Below are positions 8,389-16,770 of a stretch of DNA of 64,000 bases, piece by piece; the first letter of the stretch is position 1; each line of letters begins with the position of its first letter. The DNA is from Paenibacillus sp. 1781tsa1 (GTDB taxonomy: Bacteria; Bacillota; Bacilli; Paenibacillales; Paenibacillaceae). The position numbers and the translations under genes were made by a program. The stretch covers positions 1,860,001-1,924,000 of the forward strand of contig NZ_JAMYWY010000001.1 of NCBI RefSeq assembly GCF_024159265.1. Reading direction: 5' to 3'. The notes beneath the pieces were generated by a model, which saw only the letters and a list, made by a program, of their open reading frames with translations, was not told the DNA's origin and made no database searches.

Positions 8389-9771
8389 ATGATTAGAAGA
8401 TGGAATGTTCTACCTCTGATGTTATTGGCCGTGATGCTTTTTGTATCCGCTTGCAGTGGTGGGGGGGCAGCGCAGACGGGGACCGAAGCAGACGGAACAA
8501 CGAACTCAGGCAACAGCACCGAAATCTCTGAGACAGAGAAAGAGGGCGGAGCGGAGGAAGCTGTGGCGAATGTTCCTGATCTGGGTGGACGTGTCATTAA
8601 GGTCGCGGCCTGGTGGGACTTGAAACCGACGGGAGAGACAGCCTCCGATAAGGCCAGACTCGATAAAATTGCAGAGGTCGAGAAGAAATACAACGTAAAA
8701 CTGGAATTCGTCAACGTGCCTTTCGAAGAATACATGAACAAATTCACCACGTCTGCGCTGGCCGGCGAACCATTCGCTGATATCGTTCAGATGGAATACA
8801 AATCCGCACTACCTGCTATCCTCAAAGGGCAATTGTTGCCCCTCTCCGAATTCACTACACCTGAGAACAACATCAACCAAGAGGCTAACCTGATTACTAA
8901 ATTCCCTGCCATTGCAGGCAACGAATACGCCTTTGAATCGCCAACCAGCATTGGCCTGGGACTTCACTATAACCGTGACTTGTTCAAAAAATTATCTCTG
9001 CCTGATCCTCAAGAACTGTATAACCAAGGCAAATGGGATTGGGATAAATTCATGGAACTCGCCAAACAGGCAACCAAAGATACCAATAACGACGGAAAAA
9101 TTGACGTATACGGATTTTCTGGCTGGGCGCTTGATGTCGTTCGTCATTTTACCGCTGCCAATGGTGGAACGATCGTGGATGATGAACATAGCAAGGAAGG
9201 ATTGTCCGATCCGAAAACGATTGAAGCTGCCGAATTCGTCAAAAGACTGTACAACGTGGAAAATGTCGTGAAGGTCAAAACGGGCGACAAAACCAATTGG
9301 GAGGAAAGCAATACCTTTAAGGATGGAGACGTAGCCCTGTTTACCGCAGCCGAATGGCAGTTGGGCGATCTCACCTTTGCTGTCGGTGTTGTGCCGATTC
9401 CGAATGGACCACAGGGTAGCAAAGAGGTAACGTATGCAAACAACGCGGCATCAGCGAAATTCATTCCAAAAGGTGTGGAGGACCCAAAGATCGTCTACCA
9501 AATCTATGAAGAGACCTTCGACATCCCGCAGATTGAAGAGTATCCAGGTCAGGACTATCTGGAGAGTCGTTACACCGACGAGAAGGATATTGCCATCATT
9601 CGCGAGCACATCGCTGGAACAGGCCGCATCTTGCTGGATGATGCCTACACGGGATACCCTTTCGGGGATTATGTGAACGATATCATCAAAAACAATGCTT
9701 CCGTGACGGCAACAGCGGAGAAATATAAAGCACAGGCACAAGCTGCCATTGATAAACTCGGTAAACAATAA
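8389..9771 (+). CDS. Sugar ABC transporter substrate-binding lipoprotein
   Basis: A 460-residue family-1 extracellular solute-binding protein of the CUT1 sugar type. I start it at ATG 8389, 11 bases after GGGGAGG; an upstream in-frame TTG would give a poor signal peptide. The signal peptide ends in the lipobox VSAC with Cys22, so the protein should be lipid-anchored on the outer face of the membrane. A Ser/Thr/Glu-rich linker leads to the binding fold (VIKVAAWWD, ADIVQME, LGLHYNRDLFKKL, DTNNDGKIDVYGFSGW). It is the first gene of a long uptake operon, but a terminator follows it, which would give more of this protein than of the downstream genes. Confidence 0.9.
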   Translation: MIRRWNVLPLMLLAVMLFVSACSGGGAAQTGTEADGTTNSGNSTEISETEKEGGAEEAVANVPDLGGRVIKVAAWWDLKPTGETASDKARLDKIAEVEKKYNVKLEFVNVPFEEYMNKFTTSALAGEPFADIVQMEYKSALPAILKGQLLPLSEFTTPENNINQEANLITKFPAIAGNEYAFESPTSIGLGLHYNRDLFKKLSLPDPQELYNQGKWDWDKFMELAKQATKDTNNDGKIDVYGFSGWALDVVRHFTAANGGTIVDDEHSKEGLSDPKTIEAAEFVKRLYNVENVVKVKTGDKTNWEESNTFKDGDVALFTAAEWQLGDLTFAVGVVPIPNGPQGSKEVTYANNAASAKFIPKGVEDPKIVYQIYEETFDIPQIEEYPGQDYLESRYTDEKDIAIIREHIAGTGRILLDDAYTGYPFGDYVNDIIKNNASVTATAEKYKAQAQAAIDKLGKQ

Positions 9772-9801
9772 TCACACTTATCACCAGCAAACGATTCAGG
9801 C

Positions 9802-9842
9802 AGGGGCTCGTGTCGGCAACGTTGCACGGAGCCCCTTTTTCC
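9802..9842 (+). terminator. Terminator-like hairpin between the two binding-protein genes
   Basis: GGGGCTC-GTG ... CAC-GGAGCCCC stem with one bulged base, followed by TTTTT. It lies 30 bases after the first binding-protein gene and 55 before the next gene, so it is likely a partial terminator that sets relative expression inside the operon. Confidence 0.75.
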
Positions 9843-9896
9843 TGAACCACCAAATCGGCATTGCTGGCATCAGCCTTGATGAGGAGGACTCGTAGG

Positions 9897-12824
9897 ATGG
9901 CTGGAATTCTACAACGCAAGACATGGGTATTGTCCACAGTGATCATCGTGGCAGCAGCCTGCATCATTCTATATGTAACTTCCGGCGCTGATGAGAAGAG
10001 TGCAGACATTCCACCTGGCAGTCTGCCTGCCATTGAAGTGGATGCAATCTTGCAGCAGACTCGGCAGAAAAAGGGATACGAACAGTATCGATCCGGAACG
10101 GATCAGGCTACACAGCCGAATGTGGACATCACCATTGAAGCAGGAGATTACATAAAAGCCGAAGGTGAAGACGTCCGCAAACTGACCAATTATGAGGGAA
10201 TGGATGGTGTATCTCTCCATACCGGAGAGACCGGACAAGTCGATTGGACCATTAATGTGCCGGAGACCGGGCTGTATAACCTGTCCGCCATCTATTATCC
10301 CGTTGAAGGCAAGAGCTCAGCCATTGAGCGTGCGTTGTACATTGACGATGAACTTCCTTTTGCGGAAGCCGCCTATTTGCAGTTTGACCGGGTGTGGGCC
10401 AATGAGAAAGATGTTGTTGAGCAGGATAATCAAGGCAATGACCTTCGTCCGAGACAAGTGGAGCAACCACGCTGGATGGAAGAGACGTTTCAGGACTCCG
10501 ACGGGTACGAACAGGCTCCATTCAAGTTTTATTTGGAAAAAGGGAAACACACCCTAACGCTAAAATCCTCGCGTGAACCCATGGTGATCCGATCCATTCA
10601 TCTTTTCAATGAGAAGACAGCCGTTCCTTACGCAGAGACTGCGGGTGCACAACAATCGAATTCCTCTGGGCAACCGAAGGATGTACTTATTCGCATTGAA
10701 GGAGAAGCTGCTGTTGCCAAATCTTCACCTACGTTATACCCGACGAGCGAAAGATCAAGTTCTGCTGTATCTCCATATAGCGCTTCCCAGGTACGCATCA
10801 ATACGATTGGCGGATTTAACTGGCGTTTGCCAGGACAATGGATTGAATGGGAAGTGGATGTGCCGGAGAGTGGACTGTATCATATCGGTTTTACCGCACA
10901 GCAGAATTTTGTCAAAGGCATCTATTCTACACGCAAACTGACCATTGACGGTGAAGTTCCGTTTGCAGAGATGGCCAAAGCACCTTTTCGTTATCAAAGT
11001 GACTATCGCATTGACGTCATGGGCGGCAAGGAAGCATACAAGTTTCACTTGGAAAAAGGAAAACATGTGCTGCGGCTGGAGAACAGCCTAGGTGATTTTG
11101 CGCCCCTCATCCGAAATGTGGAGGACAGTCTGTACAACTTGAACTCCATGTACCGACGCATTCTGATGATTACAGGTACGAAGCCTGATGAATTCCGGGA
11201 TTACCGGGTGGAAAAACAGATCCCGAACCTGCTGGAAGTGTTCAGCGGAGAAAGTAAAAGACTCAAAGGCGTGGCCGCACAGCTTCGTCTCCTGTCAGGA
11301 CAGTCCAGCGATCAGGAAGCGCTGATCAAGACGATGGCGCTGCAACTGGACGAGATGATTGACAAACCAGATACCATTCCAAGACGGCTTGCGGCTTATA
11401 AAACCAATACAGGCGGTCTTGGCACATGGGTGCAGCAGGCACGAGAACAGCCCCTGGAGATCGACGCACTGTACGTCACTTCGATCGACCGCGATATTCC
11501 CGGCACAGGCATGGGGCCACTTGCCAAGCTCGGTCATGAAGCGAAGATATTCTATCATTCGTTCTTCATTGATTACAACCAGATCGGCAATGTAGCCACA
11601 TCGGAAGATCAGCGCACCGTAACCGTCTGGATTGGCAGCGGGCGGGACCAGGCGAATACGATGAAGGCGATGATTGACAAGACCTTCACACCAGACAGTG
11701 GCATTAACGTGAACCTGAAGCTGGTCAACATGGGAACCTTGCTGCCAGCAACCTTGTCCGGTGAAGGACCCGATATTGCCATGCAGATCGGTAATGATCT
11801 GCCTGTGAATTTTGCGATGCGGAACTCGGCTGTAGATCTGACGCAATTCAGTGACTATCGCACCGTAGAACAGGAGTTCAGGGAAAGTGCAATCGTGCCG
11901 TATGCCTATGATTCAGGCGTATATGCCCTGCCGGAAACACAGACCTTTAACATGTTGTTTTACCGTAAAGACGTGCTGGAAGAACTCGGGCTTGAAGTGC
12001 CTCAGAACTGGCAGGATGTCGAGGCTCTACTCGCGATTCTGAGCAAAAATCACATGGAATTTGGCATGCCGATTGTGACTCAGGCGAATATGCAGGGTGT
12101 CAATATTCCGCCGAACTCACAGTATGCCACGATGCTGCTCCAGAACGGAGGCGCTTTCTATCGGAACGATGACAAGGAGTCGGATCTGGATTCCCGGATC
12201 GGGATCGAGACGTTCAAGCAGTGGACCGAATTCTATACCGATTACAAGCTGGAGCGGGAATATGATTTTGCCAATCGTTTCCGGACAGGACAGATGCCTA
12301 TTGGACTAACGGATTACACCATGTACAACCAGTTGTCCGTATTTGCACCGGAGATTCGAGGATTATGGGGATTCGTTCCTGTACCGGGAACCGTTCAAGC
12401 GGATGGAACCTTGAATCGGGACGTACCCGGTGGAGGCAGCGCAGTCATGATGCTGGAGGGTGCCAAGGATCAGGATGCGGCGTGGGCGTTCATGAAGTGG
12501 TGGACCAGTACACCGATCCAGGCTGAATTCGGACGGGAGATGGAAGGACTGATGGGTGCGGCTGCCCGTTATCCAACGGCCAACATCAAGGCACTGGATT
12601 CCCTGCCGTGGCCTGCGGAGGATTACGCCAATCTGAAGGCACAATTCGAAACCGTGAAGGGCATTCCCGAAGTACCTGGTGGTTATTTTACAGGCCGCCA
12701 TCTGTTCAATGCATTTTACAAAACCGTTGTTGGCCAAGTGGAAGCCAGGGAATCCATCATGGATTATACCCAATATATTCAGGACGAGATTCGAGTGAAG
12801 CGTAATGAATTTGGTCTTCCGTAA
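9897..12824 (+). CDS. Giant extracellular solute-binding protein with two lectin-like domains
   Basis: A 975-residue protein, about twice the usual size of a sugar-binding protein. Start ATG 9897 follows GAGGAGG by nine bases. Residues 9-28 form a hydrophobic anchor or uncleaved signal (Cys22 is not in a good lipobox). Two related beta-sandwich domains follow at about 76-245 and 261-407: both begin with an I-E-A/G-E strand, contain VPE(T/S)GLY and end with LEKGKH(T/V)L, like CBM35/galactose-binding modules. A helical stretch leads to a solute-binding fold from about 573 (RTVTVWIGSGRD, GPDIAMQ, FYRKDVLEELGLEVPQNWQD). It probably captures a glycan and passes sugars to the permeases encoded next. 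Confidence 0.85.
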   Translation: MAGILQRKTWVLSTVIIVAAACIILYVTSGADEKSADIPPGSLPAIEVDAILQQTRQKKGYEQYRSGTDQATQPNVDITIEAGDYIKAEGEDVRKLTNYEGMDGVSLHTGETGQVDWTINVPETGLYNLSAIYYPVEGKSSAIERALYIDDELPFAEAAYLQFDRVWANEKDVVEQDNQGNDLRPRQVEQPRWMEETFQDSDGYEQAPFKFYLEKGKHTLTLKSSREPMVIRSIHLFNEKTAVPYAETAGAQQSNSSGQPKDVLIRIEGEAAVAKSSPTLYPTSERSSSAVSPYSASQVRINTIGGFNWRLPGQWIEWEVDVPESGLYHIGFTAQQNFVKGIYSTRKLTIDGEVPFAEMAKAPFRYQSDYRIDVMGGKEAYKFHLEKGKHVLRLENSLGDFAPLIRNVEDSLYNLNSMYRRILMITGTKPDEFRDYRVEKQIPNLLEVFSGESKRLKGVAAQLRLLSGQSSDQEALIKTMALQLDEMIDKPDTIPRRLAAYKTNTGGLGTWVQQAREQPLEIDALYVTSIDRDIPGTGMGPLAKLGHEAKIFYHSFFIDYNQIGNVATSEDQRTVTVWIGSGRDQANTMKAMIDKTFTPDSGINVNLKLVNMGTLLPATLSGEGPDIAMQIGNDLPVNFAMRNSAVDLTQFSDYRTVEQEFRESAIVPYAYDSGVYALPETQTFNMLFYRKDVLEELGLEVPQNWQDVEALLAILSKNHMEFGMPIVTQANMQGVNIPPNSQYATMLLQNGGAFYRNDDKESDLDSRIGIETFKQWTEFYTDYKLEREYDFANRFRTGQMPIGLTDYTMYNQLSVFAPEIRGLWGFVPVPGTVQADGTLNRDVPGGGSAVMMLEGAKDQDAAWAFMKWWTSTPIQAEFGREMEGLMGAAARYPTANIKALDSLPWPAEDYANLKAQFETVKGIPEVPGGYFTGRHLFNAFYKTVVGQVEARESIMDYTQYIQDEIRVKRNEFGLP

Positions 12825-12842
12825 GCAGAGGGAGGGTTAATC

Positions 12843-13811
12843 GTGCCACAAATATCACTCCGAGACCGACAAAACAGTCCTCCTGAGAAAGCGTCAAGGA
12901 TGGGCATGAAATCGTGGTGGAGCTGGAAGCTCCAGGAAATGAAGGCCAGCAAACATTCCTATGTTCTGCTTGCACCGTATATGCTCCTGTTCCTCATGTT
13001 TACCGTGATTCCGGTTGTCATCTCGATCATACTCAGCTTCACCTACTTTAATATGTTGGAATTTCCACGTTTCATTGGCTGGCAGAACTATACTCGCCTG
13101 TTTCTGGAGGATGATGTATTCCTGATTGCGATCAAGAATACGCTGCTGTTTGCCATTATTACCGGACCGATCAGTTACATTGCTTGCTTCGTCTTCGCGT
13201 GGATCATTAATGAGTTAACACCGAAATGGAGAGCTTTCATGACGCTGATCTTCTACGCGCCCTCCATCTCGGGCAATGTGTATTTTATCTGGCTGATGAT
13301 CTTCTCGGGAGATCGTTATGGTATTGCCAATGGGCTTTTGATCAAATGGGGTTTTCTGCTGGAGCCAATCCAGTGGCTAAAGACGGAAGCCTACATTATG
13401 CCGATCCTCATTCTCGTGCAGTTATGGCTGAGTCTCGGAACCGGATTTCTGGCGTTTATCGCCGGTTTGCAGACGGTGGACCGGACGTTATATGAAGCAG
13501 GAGCAGTGGATGGGATCAAAAATCGCTGGCAGGAGCTATGGTACATTACCCTGCCTTCGATGCGCCCGCAGCTCATGTTCGGCGCAGTCATTCAGCTTAC
13601 AACCTCGTTTGCCGTGGCCGATGTGTCGATTGCGCTGGCCGGGTTCCCAAGCGTGAATTATGCAGCAGAGACCGTGGTGACCCATTTGATCGACTTTGGT
13701 ACAACACGGTTTGAGATGGGTTACGCATCAGCGATTGCCACCGTATTGTTCATGATTATGGTGGGTACCAACTTGCTGGTACAGAAACTGCTTCGAAGGG
13801 TGGGAGAATAG
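12843..13811 (+). CDS. Sugar ABC transporter permease (MalF/UgpA type)
   Basis: A 322-residue CUT1 permease with about six membrane segments after a basic N-terminal tail. The cytoplasmic EAA loop that docks the ATPase is visible near residue 217 (EAGAVDGIKNRWQELWYITL). GTG start after AGAGGGAGGG, 18 bases after the giant binding protein. It forms a pair with the next gene. No ATPase gene occurs in the locus, so a shared MsmX-like ATPase is expected. Confidence 0.93.
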   Translation: MPQISLRDRQNSPPEKASRMGMKSWWSWKLQEMKASKHSYVLLAPYMLLFLMFTVIPVVISIILSFTYFNMLEFPRFIGWQNYTRLFLEDDVFLIAIKNTLLFAIITGPISYIACFVFAWIINELTPKWRAFMTLIFYAPSISGNVYFIWLMIFSGDRYGIANGLLIKWGFLLEPIQWLKTEAYIMPILILVQLWLSLGTGFLAFIAGLQTVDRTLYEAGAVDGIKNRWQELWYITLPSMRPQLMFGAVIQLTTSFAVADVSIALAGFPSVNYAAETVVTHLIDFGTTRFEMGYASAIATVLFMIMVGTNLLVQKLLRRVGE

Positions 13812-13813
13812 CT

Positions 13814-14677
13814 ATGGCTGCAATTGCGACAGGCAAAAAGCGGGTAAATCGCTCGCTATCGGGAAGTCTCTCCCTGTTTGCCCTTCTGCTCGTATTTGGT
13901 GCCTTCATGGTGCTGCCGCTGATCTATGCAATCAACAATGCATTCAAACCATTGGATGAGATTTTTACCTTTCCACCAACGCTGTTTGTCAAAAATCCGA
14001 CGTTCAGCAACTTTACGGATCTGCTGAATCTGCTGAGTGACTCGTGGGTGCCGTTCTCACGTTATATATTCAACACGGTGTTTATAACAGGCATCGGTAT
14101 CGTAGGCCATGTGCTGCTAGCTTCCGCGGCGGCCTACCCGCTTGCCAAGCACAAGTTTCCAGGCAAAGTATTCATGTTCCAAGTGGTCGTACTGTCACTG
14201 ATGTTCACACCTGCGGTGACGGCAATTCCGAACTATATGATCATGTCATGGCTCGGATGGATTGACACTTACTGGGCAGTCATTATTCCGGCATTTGCCT
14301 ATTCACTCGGGTTGTATCTGATGAAACAATTCATGGAGCAGATCCCGGATGCACTGCTGGAAGCAGCCAAGATTGACGGTGCGAGTGAATACCGGATCTT
14401 TTGGTCTATCGTTATGCCCAATGTGAAGCCAGCCTGGCTTACGTTGATCATCCTGTTGTTCCAGATGTTATGGGGCAGTGATGGCAATGGATACATTTAT
14501 AGTGAGCAGCTCAAGACCTTGCATTATGCAGCGGGCCAGATTATTCAGGGCGGAATTTCCCGGGCAGGAGCGGGTGCTGCGGTAGCACTGATTTTGATGA
14601 GTGTGCCGATCACGCTATTTATTTTCTCTCAGAGCCGGATCATTGAGACGATGGCGAGCTCGGGCATGAAGGATTAA
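13814..14677 (+). CDS. Sugar ABC transporter permease (MalG type)
   Basis: A 287-residue partner permease, two bases after its mate. Six predicted membrane segments; the EAA loop is near residue 181 (EAAKIDGASEYRIFWSIVMP). Together with the preceding permease it forms the membrane channel of a CUT1 importer. The binding partner is probably the 975-residue protein just upstream, or the shorter lipoprotein at the operon start; sequence alone cannot decide. Confidence 0.93.
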   Translation: MAAIATGKKRVNRSLSGSLSLFALLLVFGAFMVLPLIYAINNAFKPLDEIFTFPPTLFVKNPTFSNFTDLLNLLSDSWVPFSRYIFNTVFITGIGIVGHVLLASAAAYPLAKHKFPGKVFMFQVVVLSLMFTPAVTAIPNYMIMSWLGWIDTYWAVIIPAFAYSLGLYLMKQFMEQIPDALLEAAKIDGASEYRIFWSIVMPNVKPAWLTLIILLFQMLWGSDGNGYIYSEQLKTLHYAAGQIIQGGISRAGAGAAVALILMSVPITLFIFSQSRIIETMASSGMKD

Positions 14678-14688
14678 GGGGGAACGAT

Positions 14689-16155
14689 ATGGCACGCACA
14701 GTGAAAAGATGGCTTGTTCTCCTGGCGGCAGTATCTCTGCTGCTGGTGAATGCCGTGCCTGCGGCGGCCTCCCCGGCGCCGTATGAGAGTTATAACTACA
14801 ACTACTGGAAAGAGGCTGTTCCTTCACCAGATGCCTATCTGCCCGAGCGCACCATTTCAGGCCGTGACCTCGGCATTAGTGAGTTCAAAGACCCCGGTGA
14901 TGTGAACGTTTCTCCGTCCGGGTTGATCTACATTTTGGATAGCGGTAACAGCCGAGTTGTCGTATTGGACCCAGGCTTTAAGCTGCTGCGCGTCATCGAT
15001 GGATTCATGATGGAGGGTAGCAAAGAGAGCTTTAACCTTCCAGGTGGATTGTTTGTAGATGAAGAAGAACGCATATATGTCGCCGATACGGGAAACAGTC
15101 GAGTGGTTGTTTTGGATGGAGAAGGGATGCTGCTTCATACCATAACCAAGCCGGAGTCGGATATCCTGTCGACCCAATTCCAGTTCCAGCCCTTGAAACT
15201 GACGGTTGATCATGTAGGTCGCGTATATGTTGTGGCACAAGGTGTCTACGAAGGCATTATGCAGTTTGATGAGAGTGGGACATTTATCGGATACGTCGGT
15301 ACCAACAAAGTGGAGCGGGACTACGGCGAATACATCTGGCGCATGTTATCCACCAAAGCCCAGCGTGCACAGATGGTCCTGTTTGTTCCAACGGAGTTCT
15401 CCAATGCGGATATTGACCCCAAAGGATTCGTGTATGCGACGAATATTGATCCAGGTTCGAATGAACCGATCAAACGTCTCAACCCGTCTGGTGAAGATGT
15501 ACTGAAGCGGTTTGGTTACTACGACGTCAAAGGCGATATCCGGTTCCGCAACAATCCGGGTCCATCCAAACTGATTGATGTGAAAGTGCTGGGCGACGGC
15601 ATGTACAGTGTACTGGATGCGACACAGAACCGGGTGTTCACGTACGACGATGAAGGTCATCTGCTCTACATATACGGTGGCAAAGGCAATCAGGTGGGCA
15701 CGCTCAAAACACCTGTCGCGATTGAACAATCGGGTGAGCATCACTTGGTTCTGGACCGGGGCAAGAACAATCTTGTTGTCTATGAGCCAACCCGTTTTGG
15801 TTCCCGTGTGAATGAAGCGGTGGCACTCCACTATCGGGGCGAGGACACGGAGGCCGTAAATATATGGAGAGAAGTGCTTAAGCTGAATGCCAACTATGAC
15901 ATCGCCTATATCGGTATCGGCAAGTCCTTATTAATGGAGAAGAAAAACGAGGAAGCGCTGGATTACTTCGAACTTGGGATGGATCGCAAGAGTTATTCTG
16001 TGGCATTCAAGAGGCATCGGCGAGAGATGATGAAGGAACATTTTGGTACATTCCTGACCGTTGCAATCGCGCTGATTGTCATTCTGTTCCTGACCCGGGT
16101 AGCGGTTAAATGGAGACAGAGGAGGCAGGTTGATCGTGAAGCAGGATTTCATTAA
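14689..16155 (+). CDS. Membrane-anchored six-bladed NHL-type beta-propeller with TPR segment
   Basis: A 488-residue protein. The signal peptide ends near AAAS at residue 28. Six NHL-like blades can be counted, for example NVSPSGLIYILDSGNSRVVV and LFVDEEERIYVADTGNSRVV, then four more divergent ones up to about residue 365. A TPR-like helical pair (GEDTEAVNIWREVLKLNANY; NEEALDYFELGM) and a single C-terminal membrane segment (TVAIALIVILFLTRVAV) with a basic tail follow. The propeller and TPR would face outside. Such folds bind proteins or glycans rather than catalyse. It sits in the transport operon next to a Yip1-type gene that overlaps its end, so it likely belongs to a membrane complex. Confidence 0.8.
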   Translation: MARTVKRWLVLLAAVSLLLVNAVPAAASPAPYESYNYNYWKEAVPSPDAYLPERTISGRDLGISEFKDPGDVNVSPSGLIYILDSGNSRVVVLDPGFKLLRVIDGFMMEGSKESFNLPGGLFVDEEERIYVADTGNSRVVVLDGEGMLLHTITKPESDILSTQFQFQPLKLTVDHVGRVYVVAQGVYEGIMQFDESGTFIGYVGTNKVERDYGEYIWRMLSTKAQRAQMVLFVPTEFSNADIDPKGFVYATNIDPGSNEPIKRLNPSGEDVLKRFGYYDVKGDIRFRNNPGPSKLIDVKVLGDGMYSVLDATQNRVFTYDDEGHLLYIYGGKGNQVGTLKTPVAIEQSGEHHLVLDRGKNNLVVYEPTRFGSRVNEAVALHYRGEDTEAVNIWREVLKLNANYDIAYIGIGKSLLMEKKNEEALDYFELGMDRKSYSVAFKRHRREMMKEHFGTFLTVAIALIVILFLTRVAVKWRQRRQVDREAGFH

Positions 16156-16756
16156 GTTTCCGCTGCATCTCATTTTTCACCCCATTGCTGCATTTTGGGA
16201 TCTCAAGTCGGATAACCGGGGACGACTGCTTGTTGCTTTTGCAGCACTCGCGCTTACCATTGTCATGATGATTTTGCAAAAGCAGTACGCAGGATTTCTC
16301 GTCAATTACATCGACCCTCGCACGATTAACAGCATCATTGAGATCGCCACAGTTGCGGTGCCTTTCTTTCTATGGTGTACGGCCAATTGGGCAGTAACAA
16401 CCTTGATGGAAGGGGAAGGCAAGTTCAGGGAAATCGTTCTGGCAACAGGTTACTCGCTCATTCCGGTTATTCTGATCTATGCCCCAATGATCGTGATTAG
16501 CCGCTTTATGGTGCAGGAGGAGACTGCTTTTTATTATCTGTTCAATAGCATCGCTTTTTTCTGGTTTGTACTGCTTCTGTTCATTGGCACGATGACGGTA
16601 CACCAGTACACGGTATTTAAAACAATCGTTACGATGGTGCTGACACTCATTGTGATGGGCATTATCGTATTCCTTGGCGCACTGGTCTTCAGCATGCTGC
16701 AACAGTTGTACGAATTCGGTTATAACATTTACCGCGAGTTGATTTTTCGGACCTAA
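16136..16756 (+). CDS. Yip1-domain polytopic membrane protein
   Basis: About 206 residues with five predicted membrane segments, matching the Yip1 domain: N-terminal FIKFPLHLIFHPIAAFWDLK, then the central loop LMEGEGKFREIVLATGYSLIP that is typical of bacterial Yip1 proteins. I choose GTG 16136, ten bases after GGAGG; an in-frame TTG six bases earlier is too close to that site. The gene overlaps the end of the propeller gene by 20 bases, a sign of translational coupling. Function of bacterial Yip1 proteins is not established; a role in the uptake complex is inferred from position. Confidence 0.8.
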   Translation: MKQDFIKFPLHLIFHPIAAFWDLKSDNRGRLLVAFAALALTIVMMILQKQYAGFLVNYIDPRTINSIIEIATVAVPFFLWCTANWAVTTLMEGEGKFREIVLATGYSLIPVILIYAPMIVISRFMVQEETAFYYLFNSIAFFWFVLLLFIGTMTVHQYTVFKTIVTMVLTLIVMGIIVFLGALVFSMLQQLYEFGYNIYRELIFRT

Positions 16757-16770
16757 AGGAGGCGGCATCC

